A stretch of DNA of 64,000 bases, taken from positions 6,531,897 through 6,595,896 of the forward strand of contig CM060684.1 in assembly GCA_030686995.1 (NCBI GenBank). The letters are read 5' to 3'. The stretch comes from Artemisia argyi. Lineage: Eukaryota > Streptophyta > Magnoliopsida > Asterales > Asteraceae. Shown in pieces: positions 8,984 through 20,400 of this stretch. The notes under the pieces are model-generated. The model ran no database searches and was not told the origin of the DNA. It worked only from the letters and a program-made list of their open reading frames with translations. Position 1 is the first letter of the stretch. Each line of letters opens with the position of its first letter. Both the position numbers and the translations under genes were made by a program.

Positions 8984-9357
8984 GGAGTAAAAATCTGGAA
9001 ATTTTACCGGTTTTGTTTTTCTAACGGAGTCTTATGGTTTTTGTGAATTATTAAGTTTTATAATCTCCAGGAAATCTGCAAACTTCATTCCACAAGCATT
9101 ATATCTTACTTTGTTTTCTAGGATTTAGTAACTTATATAGGATGCCGCCGATTTTACGCGAGGTTGCCTTGTCTACTTTTGTCAGGATTTACAGGTTATT
9201 TATGACGAGAAGATGATTTATATTCTGGAAGGGAAGCTTTGATTGTTGATTTTCTTGGAGGAAGATTTAACCTGGCCAACCTATAATCTATACCGAGCGA
9301 ATCAGGGGAGTATTTGATTTCATTCTCTTTACTTTTTCACTTTTACATTCTTTACTT

Positions 9358-9398
9358 GAACATTGGGGACAATGTTCATCTTAAGTGTAAGGGGAGGG
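9358..9398 (+). promoter_or_regulatory. Internal stem-loop (GGGA loop) and polypurine tract of element A
   Basis: GAACATTG pairs with CAATGTTC around GGGA (9358-9377). ATCTT and then AAGTGTAAGGGGAGGG (9383-9398) follow. It lies 1.6 kb before the terminal copy. Confidence 0.7.
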
Positions 9399-10968
9399 TA
9401 AAAAGATGATACCTTACATATGCACTTTCGCTTGAGTTTGTTTTGTTTGATAGTAGATGTGTAATAAAACTATGAGAAATACTTGTTAGTGTAATTTTAG
9501 CGCCAAATTTAAAATTTTTTACAACATTTAGGAGTGAAACTTTAGCCATAGCAAGCGTCTCATGGATAGGAGGTTGTATGACTAGCACATAACCGTATAT
9601 TCAGAAAAATTTTCCACCCAAAAATGTGAGGTTCGCCTTTAGTTTTGATAGGAAAAGCATTTATTATTGGTGCTTATGAGTGTACCGGTAGCATTTAGAT
9701 TCTAGAACTTGCGTTAGTGATGCATCCCGAGACCGCTAGTGAGACTACATTCGTGTGGTAGGATTTACTACATGATAAGAGGCATTAGGATCACCCTTGT
9801 GTTAAACCCGTATCATAATTACTTGACCATTTAAGTCATATTACTTGACTAGTTAAGTCAACTAATTTTTCCCACACCCTTAGCGTTGTACTCATTTTTA
9901 GTACACGAAACCCCTAGTACACCCCTCCGAGCCTATCTTTTCATTTCTAACTTTAAGCATTTTACTTAAAGGAAGAATTTGTTACACCCCACTTAAATGT
10001 ACACCCAAATCGCCTTAGCCTTCCGTGTATGCGCTCATTTTTAGTGCATTATTGTTATTTGTTAAACCCTAAGTTAACTTTCTAATTGATTACATGGTTG
10101 CTAAGTCGAGTCATATCCTTGTACATATTGTTTTGGGACGATTGGGACTCATGGGTAAGTACTTATTTTATGGAGTAATGGGGAAGAACATCATATTATT
10201 ACCCCCATATGTACGTTAATTTTAAAAGTGCTCCAAGTGTTTTGATTTTCTTAATTCGAGTTATTAGAATAGTTAAATGTAAAGTATGTAAAGATTCAAG
10301 TGTAAGGGGATTGCTCAAACCCCTATGATGTATTATTTTGGATGGTAGGGTAAGAGTGTATGCAAAAAAAAAAAAAAAAAAAAATGGAAAAAAAATGGAA
10401 AAAATTAAGAAAAAAAATAATAATAATAAATAATAGAAAAGAAAAAGAGAAAAACCATACGGACTACCATCCCGTTTTTATTCTATGTTCATTTTATGTT
10501 TTTAGTTATTTTTCATTTATTAGCTTAAGTCGAGTCTAGTCTTGGCTTAGCAACGCCATCTTGTACATGTAATTAACTAAGATTGTTAACTCGCCACCAG
10601 TAAAACTTCCTTTATCCAACAAAACCGTGTAATTCATATCCCTACACCTAACGTTATAACCCTTTTAAAAGACCTCTTTGATAGTTTATCCTAGGTGCTT
10701 ACGCCATGTGGTGGAGGTTTGATCCTTTCCCAAGCCTATGGTAATCTATTTTGCTATGACAGGTAGTGAGAGATATCTTCCATTTCCATAATGTTATATT
10801 ACTTTATTACACCCGAGAGATGTGAGTATCTAAACACTATTTGTGAGGTGCTTGTGTATGACCTCCGTGCTTGTCTATTGGTCTTTTGTGGAATGATTAT
10901 TTGTTGTAATTACTTTTATATTAGTGTTAAATGAACCCTAACTTGTCTTTTGAATAGAATAAAAGCTC

Positions 10969-11008
10969 ATTTGCTTGAGGACAAGCAAATCTCAAGTGTA
11001 AGGGTATA
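10969..11008 (+). promoter_or_regulatory. Terminal stem-loop (AGGA loop) and polypurine tract of element A
   Basis: ATTTGCTTG pairs with CAAGCAAAT around AGGA (10969-10990). CTC and then AAGTGTAAGGG with TATA (to 11008) follow, directly before the 3' LTR. Identical stems occur in B (34395-34416) and D (39153-39174, minus). Confidence 0.8.
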
Positions 11009-12397
11009 TGATGAGGCGAAAAATGATCCGTTTTTAGGGGGTCATTTAAGCCCGAATCCGACTTTATTTGATCAAATATTGCCCTAAATCGTTCCTTTTG
11101 TGATTTTAGGTGTTTGGAGAGTGAATTCTGGAAAAGAAGCCATTTTGGACGTTTTTGGAGCATAAAAGTGAAGAAAACGACAAAGTACCAAAAATCCATG
11201 CTGAAGATACAAGGTGACGGCATCAAGACCAACATCTTGACGGCGTCAGACATGTAGAATTAAACACCGTAGGTGGTGACGGCGTCAGAAGGCTTTATGA
11301 CAGCGTCAAAGTGGCAAGAATAAAATACCGTAGGTGGTGACGGCGTCACATAGGCCGTCACAAGTGGATCAAGGCCGTCCGAGGAAGTATTTGGCGGCGA
11401 GGTGACGGCGTCAGAATTAACTCTTGATGCCGTCAGACTGTTTTTCCTATATATAGTTTTCTAGTTTTTTCATTAAAAGGAGGGAGAAGTTTTGGTGAAA
11501 CCCTAAAGACGATTTTGGTGCCTCTTTTACAGGTTTTTCAAGGGTTCCAAACCCTTGAGACCTTGCATTGTAATTGAGATAAGTATACTTTTAATTCAAT
11601 CAATATGTCTATGTGTTGGTTGTTTATCTTTTGTTCTTATCTTAATTCTACTATGCTAGGCTAGATTTCCTTTGTGTTTGCTTAGATCTAATGAAACCTA
11701 GATGTTGATTATGTGTTGATTACTTGTCTATTCTTGTTTTGGATGAATGATATTATATGTTAGGCTTAAGAAAACTGGCAGATCTCCAATGGTAACATGC
11801 TTGAACGTCTTAAGAAACATGAACCGAGGCGTACTAGGTCTTTATTTGTTGTATTTAATGCATGAGTCACTGTTTACAATCCCTATAGTTGTGCTGGGTC
11901 ATGGTGTAGGAGGAGATAAGAGCTCATAGAGTTGGAGAGTTATGTATGCCACCCCACGAATGGTATTAAGGAATACAATCCGTCATCCATACAAGTGTAA
12001 CAAGTAATTAACATGTAAAAGATATCTAGGGAGTAATGAAGTCTAAGTAAACACAATTTCTCCAACCACTGCTCACAACATTAGTTTAAATTAGTTTAAT
12101 TTCATTATATATTAGCTTTGGGTTAGTTGAATAGCAACTAATTCCGCCCTATCTTCCAAAACCCGAGATTTTACTTGCTTTCATAAAAATATAAAAATAC
12201 AAAAATAATCATCTTCCACCTCTAGAACTATTAATTAGGTTTTCTAATCCTAGCGACACTATTCCTAAGCTGAACGATCAATCCCCCGGTACTTGTCACT
12301 ATACTATACTACAACGATCAGGTACACTGCCTGGTGGGGGTTGTAAGCTTCTCGAGATCCCTCGAGAGGTAAAGCAAGGTGCGATTCCCACGCATCA
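11009..12397 (+). repeat. Element A 3' LTR
   Basis: 1389 bp, near-identical to the 5' LTR. It lacks 20 bp in the TTAGTTTAATT region near 12100, and some of its TGACGGCGTCA sites have decayed (for example GACGGCATCA near 11217, GACAGCGTCA near 11299, TGATGCCGTCA near 11426). It is followed by the duplicated target gtatg (12398-12402). Confidence 0.95.
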
Positions 12398-14200
12398 GTA
12401 TGTTTATTTACGAAAAGTCAAAATCATAATTAATCACCCCTCACAGTTAACTATGAGGGATTTGTGATCCATAAAACCTCATATCACTTTATTAGTTGTA
12501 GCTTAAGCTCAAAATAGGTTCTATATAGCTTATATTAACTTAATTAATCAGTAGTGAGTATTAGAAGATCATAAAATTCAACTAGTTCAAGTTTCTTAAA
12601 AAGTCAATTTCACACTTCTCATATTTTTCCAATATTTGGGAGAATTGTTTAGAATTTAGGAATTAGATTTAGGACTTGAAACTTTTTCCTAGTTCAAGTC
12701 CACCACTTCAACTTTGATTTCACACCTTCATTACATTTTTAAGATTTTTGTACTGGGCCCCACTCACCCTCAAACTTACTTGCAGGGCAAGGGTGTGCCC
12801 TGCTGCAGCAGACCATAGCCACACCACCCACTTTGTGGTGGTTTTGTGACCAACTCAGTGGGCCCCACACCCTCTAAATAGTTTTTCCCAACCCCCTCCT
12901 ACCAGGGAGTTAGGATTGACCTTTTGTTTGACCTGAATCCCAGTGGACCCCACTTAAAATTGCCACTCATCTCTGTCCCCATTCTGAGTTCTAATTGGTT
13001 TTTGGATTAGCTTATTTTGGCTTATCAGCTTATCTACTGAGCTTATTTGAACAACTTAAGCTTTGACAAGTCCAAAGCACTTATTAGGATCAGAATATAC
13101 CAAGGTGGGTCCCACATAAGCTCATTTGAGCTTATTTGCCCTTTCAGTCAACAAAAGTCAACTGTGGAAGCAATAAGCTTCCACAGTGCTTATTAATAAG
13201 TTCTAAAATTATTGTTTTTACAAAAGTTGCTTATTTTTATATATAATATAGTTTTGTTAAAGAAAAATCCAGAAAAGACAACATAAAAATAAGTGATAGT
13301 TTCTATTTAATTTAATTTAATTTTAATTTTCATTTTTAGATTTTAATTAAGTAAGTTGTGTTTTTATATTTTTATTAATTTCCTTTTAGGTTAAAGTATT
13401 TTTAATAATTTTCTCCAATTTTTATTTTGTAATTTAGTATTTATTAGAATTAAAATTAGTTTAATTAATAATTAATTAATAAGTAAGTTATAAATAGCAT
13501 AATTAATTTTTATATAGCAACACCTAGTTTTTATATTTTTTTTAGCTTTTATAAGTTATAATATAGTTTTATAAATTTTTCCATAATTTTCTATGTTGAT
13601 TTAGTATTATTTGTAATTTAAAATAATTTAATTAGTTTAATTAATATAAATAGTTTTTAATTAATAGAAAATCTATAAAAAGACAAAAACATTTATTTTT
13701 ATTTTTTATACTTTCTTCAAGTTCATTTTAAGTTTTAGAAATTATTTTTATAAATTTTTAGTGTTTATTATTTTTAGTTTTATTTAAGTTAGTTTTAATT
13801 AAATAGTTAAATAGTTTTTAATTAAATAATCAATAATAAATAATATAATAATCTAAAAAATAGTTTTCTTTTTAATTTAATTTAATTTTAAGTTTAAGTT
13901 TATAGAATTTTCATTTTTAACCCTTGTAGTTTATTTTTCTTAAAACTCACCTTTTTCTCAGTACGCAGTCGCGTCTGATTTTTAAATTGGTGTACGTTTA
14001 AACGTTTTTAAATATCTAGGTTTTACGTAATCGTTTTAATAGTTATTTTAAGTTATAAAACCCTAGTTTAAATCACTCACACTTTATACCTTTCCTGTTC
14101 ACATTCACTGATCACAGATTCGTTTATAATAAAACATCGCACACCTCGTTGGGACATTACGACCCGGGAAAACACTGTATTTCACGGAAGCATTTGCCTC
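12398..14200 (+). mobile_element. Element 1 LTR, right part; right boundary unresolved
   Basis: Bases 12398-12402 are the right copy of the A target duplication, after which the interrupted LTR of element 1 resumes. The stretch is AT-rich, with TTAATTAA and TTTTTA runs from 13200 to 13950 and no supported gene. I could not find a clear TG...CA end with a duplication. The LTR probably ends between about 13.9 and 14.2 kb, where the composition changes (CACCTCGTTGGGACATTACG near 14140) and B-type sequence begins. Confidence 0.5.
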
Positions 14201-14220
14201 AGCTGTTTGACTATTATACT

Positions 14221-14240
14221 TGACCATTCACAAGTGGTTG
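14221..14240 (+). other. Stem-loop with TTCACAAG loop (element B copy)
   Basis: ACCA (14223-14226) pairs with TGGT (14235-14238), with two G-T pairs outside, around TTCACAAG. It is the covarying partner of 1750-1773. Here it lies upstream of ORF3, whereas in element 1 it follows the acidic ORF. Confidence 0.45.
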
Positions 14241-14378
14241 ACCAATAATTATCTGACTGTTTGAGGCGAATCACCCCCCACCCCTGTTTCCTGATTAAAG
14301 GAGCGTTTGGGTAATGGGTTAAGAGTTTAAAAATTGATTTTTTCCCTCGCATTTGCATGGTTCTGATTCTGATCCATC

Positions 14379-14410
14379 TGACGGCGTCAGGCTTACTCTT
14401 GACGGCGTCA
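14379..14410 (+). promoter_or_regulatory. Paired TGACGGCGTCA module upstream of ORF3
   Basis: Copies lie at 14379-14389 and 14400-14410, with a ten-base spacer ending CTCT, about 77 bases before the ORF3 start. The placement would suit a promoter or a transcript structure for a separate ORF3 mRNA. That is inference; no good TATA box was seen between the module and the ATG. Confidence 0.5.
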
Positions 14411-14486
14411 GATGTGTCTGACTGCATAAAGTTCGTCAAAATTCTCGTTCTAATCATTTCCGTTCACTCCACCTTTTTCCAGGAAA

Positions 14487-15788
14487 ATGAGCAAAAGATC
14501 TCGTCAACAAAAGGGCTGTTCCTCTAGATCTCAAGGGGTCAATTATGGAGAATTAGTCCATAGTTGGAGCGAGTTTGGCGATGTTGGTACTAGCACCAAG
14601 TATGCGGAGTTGTGTAACCACCATATTGATGCTGGGGCTGTGGTTGACTGGGATTTTCTGAGAGCCAGTGGGTTGGAGGCTGCATTTTTAGGGAGAATCC
14701 GCACAGATGGGTTTGCGGGTCCGCAGTGGGAGAGGTTGTTTAGGATTATAGAGACAGTGTATAGTGAGCTAGTGAGGGAGTTCTTTGCGACCTTCCGTTT
14801 TGATCAGGCTGAGGCTGGGACTGATATGGGGGGCACCACTGTGTATTTTAGGCTAGGGGGAGAGTTGAGGTCATGTTCAGTGGCTGAGTTTGGTTGGAGG
14901 CTTGGGTTATATACTAGTGAGGAGGTTGATGGGACTTTTCTGCTGAGGTTGTTACATGGAGAGACTCAGAGGAGTGAGATGAGGTGTATCACTTTTTGGC
15001 CGACCATAGGGGATGGGGTTTACACCTCGACTACTGGGGCTGCATCGATCAGGGACCCTATTGTTAGGCTAGTTCACAGGTGCATCACATACAGCCTGTC
15101 TGCATGTCATGGCACTACTCACCGTATCACTGCTTCGGACCTATTCTACTTGTACACCATCTTTTCTGCGGATGTCTACTGCAATATCCCGTTTTGGGTG
15201 GCCAGTTATTTGAGGACCAGTGTGGGTGAGAGGGATATTGACAAGGTGTACGGGGGGATGTTCGTGACCTGGTTGGCTCGTTCCTATGGTCTTCTTACTC
15301 CTCAGATCATGGGGTACTTGAGCGACTGCGGGAACTGCAGGATAGTGAGGGCGAAATCCCTCAGGCAGATGAGCATTGTGATGCAGATGGTGGATGGGTC
15401 CTACACCTGGTACGTGGCAGCAGGGCCTGCTGGTGAGGATGATGATGATGATGATGATGATGAGGGTATGCCCCAGCAGCATCAGTTCGCTGGGTATGAG
15501 GAGGGGACTGCTGACTACTACCGGCACATGAGCCGAGGAGACTGGCAGGCGCATCAGGGGGCTTGGATGGGTCAGGTGGATGCTTGGAGAACTACCACTG
15601 ACCAGAGATTTGACTGGATGTATGAGCACACAGTCCGCCAGATGCAGCATCTTTCGACCCGTGATCACATCGAGCCCCATCTGCAGATTGACCCATTCCC
15701 TGGGCGCGATCAGGACTATCCTCCCTATGGGTATACTGGGCACCTCCCACCTGGCTATGATTACCGCTTTGGTCCTCCCCCTCAGTGA
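14487..15788 (+). CDS. Athila ORF3-type protein (ATHILA ORF-1 domain family), 433 aa
   Basis: Intact frame from ATG 14487 (MSKRSRQQKG). It matches, from memory, the plant retrotransposon family called ATHILA ORF-1: FDQAEAGTDMGGTTVYFRLGG, VAEFGWRLGLY, FWPTIGDG, IRDPIVRLVHRCI, DLFYLYTIF, NIPFWVASYL, GGMFVTWLARSYGLLTPQ. Such proteins sit between pol and the 3' LTR in Athila elements, where an env-like gene would be; their function is unknown. A run of eight Asp occurs near residues 318-325 and the tail is rich in Tyr, Pro and Gly. No signal peptide or clear membrane segment is visible, so 'envelope' is not supported. The frame is unbroken although B is old enough to have been hit by C. Confidence 0.8.
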   Translation: MSKRSRQQKGCSSRSQGVNYGELVHSWSEFGDVGTSTKYAELCNHHIDAGAVVDWDFLRASGLEAAFLGRIRTDGFAGPQWERLFRIIETVYSELVREFFATFRFDQAEAGTDMGGTTVYFRLGGELRSCSVAEFGWRLGLYTSEEVDGTFLLRLLHGETQRSEMRCITFWPTIGDGVYTSTTGAASIRDPIVRLVHRCITYSLSACHGTTHRITASDLFYLYTIFSADVYCNIPFWVASYLRTSVGERDIDKVYGGMFVTWLARSYGLLTPQIMGYLSDCGNCRIVRAKSLRQMSIVMQMVDGSYTWYVAAGPAGEDDDDDDDDEGMPQQHQFAGYEEGTADYYRHMSRGDWQAHQGAWMGQVDAWRTTTDQRFDWMYEHTVRQMQHLSTRDHIEPHLQIDPFPGRDQDYPPYGYTGHLPPGYDYRFGPPPQ

Positions 15789-16335
15789 TTTGTTTTGATA
15801 TCTGTGGTTCTTGAACAATTTATTCTCGGTTGTATGATTTGACATTTGGTCTTGTAATAGATTAGGATTCAGCCTCTGTTGGCTTTGGACACTTTTTTTT
15901 TCTTTTAACAAATATTATGCATGTTCGGCTTTTAATTTTATTGATTGGTTAATCTTTGCAACCCATGTTTTGTGTGATTTTATTTATTTGATTGTTATTT
16001 GCTTCCGTATGCATGTTTTATTTTTATTGTTGGTTGATCATGTTTCTAAATTAAAATGTGGAAATACTTTACTATGTTGTTTGGCCTAGTCTTAACTCCA
16101 ACCTAAAAGTATTTTTGCAAAAGATAAGTGTAAGGGGAAACCCCAAATATGTTTTTAAGAAACAAACCGATCATGATTCTCCACAATATTAAATGAACAT
16201 GTATATTCGTATTTGTTAGAGTCAAATGCTTGTATTGAGTCATAATGAAGTTTTGCAGGATTTTCCAGGAAGTAGGACCAAGTTTTTCCAGAAATTTTCC
16301 GGAAACTTAACATAAGAATTTCTGCAGGTCCATTC

Positions 16336-16369
16336 TGACGGCGTCAGAGTATTACTCTTGACGGCGTCA
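16336..16369 (+). promoter_or_regulatory. Internal paired TGACGGCGTCA module (element B)
   Basis: Sites at 16336-16346 and 16359-16369 with a 12-base spacer ending CTCT, at the position equivalent to 8950-8983 of A. Confidence 0.6.
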
Positions 16370-16742
16370 GGAGTTAAAATCTGGAAATTTTACTGGTTTT
16401 GTTTTTCTAACGGAGTCTTATGGTTTTTGTGAATTATTAAGTTTTATAATCTCCAGGAAATCTGCAAACTTCATTCCACAAGCATTATATCTTACTTTGT
16501 TTTCTAGGATTTAGTAACTTATATAGGATGCCGCCGATTTTACACGAGGTTGTCTTGTCTATTGTTGTCAGGATTTACAGGTTATGTTCGACAAGGAGAT
16601 GATTTATATTCTGGAAGGGAAGCTTTGATTGTTCATTTTCTTGGAGGAAGATTTAACCTGGCCAACCTATAATCCATACCGAGCGAATCAGGGGAGTATT
16701 TGATTTCATTCTCTTTACTTTTCACTTTTACATTCTTTACTT

Positions 16743-16783
16743 GAACATTGGGGACAATGTTCATCTTAAGTGTAAGGGGAGGG
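16743..16783 (+). promoter_or_regulatory. Internal stem-loop and polypurine tract (element B)
   Basis: GAACATTG/CAATGTTC around GGGA (16743-16762), then AAGTGTAAGGGGAGGG, as in A at 9358-9398. Confidence 0.7.
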
Positions 16784-17429
16784 TAAAAAGATGATACCTT
16801 ACATATGCACTTTCGCTTGAGTTTGTTTTGTTTGATAGTAGATGTGTAATAAAACTATGAGAAATACTTGTTAGTGTAATTTTAGCGCCAAATTTAAAAT
16901 TTTTTACAACATTTAGGAGTGAAACTTTAGCCATAGCAAGCGTCTCATGGATAGGAGGTTGTATAACTAGCACATAACCGTATATTCAAAAAAATTTTCC
17001 ACCCAAAAATGTGAGGTTCGCCTTTAGATTTGATAGGAAAAGCATTCATTATTAGTGCTTATGAGTGTACTGGTAGCATTTAGATTCTAGAACTTGCGTT
17101 AGTGATGCATCCCGAGACCGCTAGTGAGACTACATTCGTATAGAAGGATTTACTACATGATAAGAGGCATTAGGATCACCCTTGTGTTAAACCCGTATTA
17201 TAATTACTTGACCATTTAAGTCATATTACTTGGCTAGTTAAGTCAACTAATTTTTCCCACACCCTTAGCGTTGTACTCATTTTTAGTACACGAAACCCCT
17301 AGTACACCCCTCCGAGCCTATCTTTTCGTTTCTAACTTTAAGCATCTTACTTAAAGGAAGAATTTGTTACACCCCACTTAAATGTACACCCAAATCGCCT
17401 TAGCCTTCCGTGTATGCGCTCATTTTTAG

Positions 17430-17434
17430 TGCAT
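17430..17434. repeat. Target-site duplication of element C, left copy (tgcat)
   Basis: tgcat precedes the LTR at 17435 and recurs at 33418-33422. Joining the flanks gives the uninterrupted order seen in A near 10050 (TTTAGTGCATTATTG). Confidence 0.95.
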
Positions 17435-20400
17435 TGATACGTGTCAATTATAGTATAATAATATTCCGAGGAAAAACCGGTTAAAGTAATTCCCGGGTCG
17501 TTCTTCCCAACGAAAGCTCAAATGGAAAATTTGAATTATCGAATCGGGAATCGTGTAGTGAAAGTGAGATGTGAAAAAGTGATATAGTGAAAATAGCAAT
17601 CAAGGAAATCAAATATTAACAAACAACAACTAAGCATGCAAAAAGTACAAGTTAACTATGCACCGAATTGAAAAACGCGAAAACGGTAATGCACACGTAA
17701 AAATTTAAACGTAACGTTATATGAAAAATGACCCTACGAACTTGGAAATATTTTCTAAAAATTGAAAACTATTAAAAAGAATTTTAGGAAAAAGAAAAAT
17801 ATTTTTTTGACTTTTCTTTTATTTTCTAGAATTAATTTTTGTATTTATTGAATTAAAAATGAAATAAAAATAAGAAAAATAGAAAAATTAAGTGGAAAAT
17901 TGAAAATAAAATTCTAAAAATTCTAAAATATTATAAAAGAAATTTAAAAATTATTTTTGTATTTTTCTGAACCTTTTTCTATTTTTTTTTATTGATTTTT
18001 TAGATTTAAAAACTATTTAAAAATTGGAAATAATCAAAAAGAATTATTAAAAATAGTAAAACTAATCAGAAAAATCTGGAAAAATTCCAGAAAATCAAAA
18101 ATAGTAAAAGAAACTTAAAATAAAATTTTGAAAGAAAAATAAGTTGTGGAACTGCTTATTCGAACTTAACTGCTTATCACAAGTGCTTATAAATAAGCAC
18201 TTGTGATAAAAATTTAATGAAATTGAAAACTCTAGTCACTGAGGTTGTAAAAACCTCAAATGTAACTGATTATGTTGTTTTACAACTCAGAATCACTCAG
18301 AAACTTATAAACAAAACAATGAGCTAAGGAGGAAAGCTCAATAAGCTATGCAGAAACAATATAAGCTAAAACAGAAGCTCAGAAACCAATCACAAAGCTC
18401 AAACTACTCAGATTAATCACAAATGACAAGTTATAACACAGAAACAAGCTCAGAATAAGTCTCACAGGCCAATGATATGAATCCAGAATTCAGCTTCAAG
18501 CATTGGCTTAACATGACAAAATAAGCTGATGAAATGAGCAAAATCTGAAAAGCTAATGGTGTTTACTTCTACTCTACCACCCAGAGATTATGAATCAACT
18601 AAGGATGATGAGTTCCAAACACAAAATACCTACTGAATCAGTCCATGAAATCTGAACACAAACCTAGGTGCAGGGGAAGTAGTGGCTGATCAGCCAACTT
18701 TCACTAACTTTTCTAATAAGCTATTGAGCTTTAAACTTGAAAACTCTTTTTGAAATTTATTTTTATACTTCTAAACTTCTGAAATCCACAATCTTAATGA
18801 ATTTCCTTTAGCAAATTAATGCTACAGCTGCTCACAAAGTTGAGACAAAAGACTGATATGAAATTAGGTTCTGACTTTTTATTTATACCAAAAGGTTTGA
18901 CCAAAATCAATTTTAACTACTTACTACTTAATCTAAATGAAGTATAAAGCTGAGATATTACAAAATTTAGCTATATTAAACTAAAATGAAACTGTCATAA
19001 ACCTACTACTAACTGAATTCAATTACCAGATCAGTTAAGCTAAAGATAAATCTAATTTTGACGTATAAACTAATTATCTACTGTTTTTATGATCCTAACA
19101 ACTATAACTAACCAAAGTGAACCTACTGAGACAATACAAAACAGCAATCACACTACACCAATGCTCATTTATAATCAGATCCAAACACCCCCTTATAAGC
19201 AGATATCAAATAAAAAACCACCTCAGATAGCAAAATTCAAGCTGAATAACAAATGATCAATCAACTAAATATAGTTCTCCAAACTTCTTAACACTCAATC
19301 TAATGCAACCTAAGTAATGAAAATCAATGGAACAGTGATTAAACTCAAATCCAGTTCACCCTTAGATCCACAAACTGATCTACAACCAATAACACAGATC
19401 AAATATTAACCAGAATTCAAATCTAAACAATGAATCCCAATGAAAGAGTTACACAGATGCAAATCAAATTCAACTCAGATCCATTCCCAGAGTCTACTAA
19501 TGACAAATACTTTATCTACTAGCAATTACTATAGATCTACTAAATCTAGCAAAAACAGATTCAATAACCAATCTCAAACAAACAATATCAAGCTCAGCTA
19601 AGCAAGTAACTACATAAAACTAAGAAGTAACAATCAATCAATTCTGCTACTACAATCAACTAATTACAAATCAATTAACTATGAAATCAGATCAAGTACT
19701 TAAGATAATTAAATGAGATTTACCAAGTACTTCCCCTCAGCTAGAACAGAGGGGATTCACAGAAGCCTATCTCTAAGATAGGCTGATTTCAATGTCTGTC
19801 TGTATCAGCTATCATATCATACACCTCAGCAACCATTCCGAAACATTTCCACTTTTGAATTGGATGATACAAAATTGATAAAACTAAAACTGATTGAATT
19901 TGAAAAGTGATAAAAGTAAATTGACTAGAGCTATTTGAAGATTAAAAACGACTTTTGAAACTATTTTTTTATTTTTATATTTTTATTTTATTTTTATTTT
20001 TTTTTTAATTAGATGAAACTTTGTGTTTAAAATGAAAAGTTAAGTGATAATAGCTATAACTGATATAAGAAGAGTGATTAGAAAAGGAGTTAAGCTAAGT
20101 TTGGTTGATATAAGATGTAAATAAGCTAAAGAAGAAAACAGAATAAGCAATTAGGATGAAAATAAGCTAAGATTATTAAATGAAATTCAAACTTTTATTA
20201 GAAAACTTACTTAAACTATTACAATTTCTATTCTAGATACATTCTAGCAGCATAACAGTACTTAATTTCTACATACAAAATGAAAGAAAATGACACCTAT
20301 TTATAGATAAATGAGAGAGGGTTGGGGTAGCCAAGTGCCAAGCTGGCAATCCGCGACCTTGAGCTTCTTTCAATCATTGTGAGCCCTCAGATAATACTTG

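Larger units (their letters stand above)
8512..11008 (+). other. Long non-coding 3' region of element A
   Basis: 2.5 kb without a supported gene. It contains the post-stop motif (8559-8580), a paired TGACGGCGTCA module (8950-8983), an internal stem-loop/purine tract (9358-9398), an A-rich microsatellite (10364-10384 and onward) and the terminal stem-loop/purine tract (10969-11008). Regions of B (15957 onward, then 33423-34434) and D (39135-41590, inverted) align with it along their whole length. Small frames here are not conserved as proteins. Confidence 0.85.
4580..12397 (+). mobile_element. Element A: complete non-autonomous Athila-like LTR retrotransposon
   Basis: It is 7.8 kb long, with a 5' LTR at 4580-5988, a primer site at 5995-6012, one intact ORF at 6241-8511, a long non-coding 3' region and a 3' LTR at 11009-12397, flanked by the 5 bp duplication gtatg. 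By eye the LTRs differ by about ten substitutions and a 20 bp deletion in the right one (the left has an extra copy of a TTAGTTTAATT-like stretch near 5670-5690), so the insertion is young. Several differences are CG to TG/CA changes in the right LTR. It encodes no reverse transcriptase, RNase H or integrase core, so it must be moved by enzymes from elsewhere. It is inserted in the LTR of element 1 in the same orientation. Confidence 0.95.
14200..17434 (+). mobile_element. Element B, part 1: ORF3-bearing segment and A-like 3' region
   Basis: It starts somewhere near 14.2 kb. It contains a stem-loop (14221-14240), a paired TGACGGCGTCA module (14379-14410), an Athila ORF3-type gene (14487-15788) and, from 15957, sequence homologous to the 3' region of A. 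It is cut at 17434 by element C and continues at 33423. No 5' LTR, gag or pol of B is in the window. These either lie to the left, with element 1 nested inside B, or were lost. Confidence 0.7.
15789..17434 (+). other. B 3' non-coding region, left part; junction with A-like sequence at about 15957
   Basis: 15789-15956 has no counterpart in A. From GCAACCCATG at about 15957 the sequence follows A from about 8573 onward. It contains the paired module 16336-16369 and the internal stem-loop/purine tract 16743-16783. Shared bases GCAACCCATG at the switch suggest recombination or template switching at the conserved post-ORF motif. No gene is supported. Confidence 0.75.

Noticed and set aside
4580..12397. 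Element A as an autonomous element with pol lost in assembly
   Set aside because: The 756-codon frame is continuous through the point where pol would lie and the LTRs and duplications are intact, so the lack of polymerase is real.
12720..13950. A host gene in the AT-rich stretch after element A
   Set aside because: No frame of useful length and no splice-like exon pattern; the position fits the continuation of the interrupted LTR.
15141..15911. 256-codon minus-strand frame opposite ORF3
   Set aside because: It is a shadow of the ORF3 gene; it has poly-Ile from the Asp run and no family resemblance.
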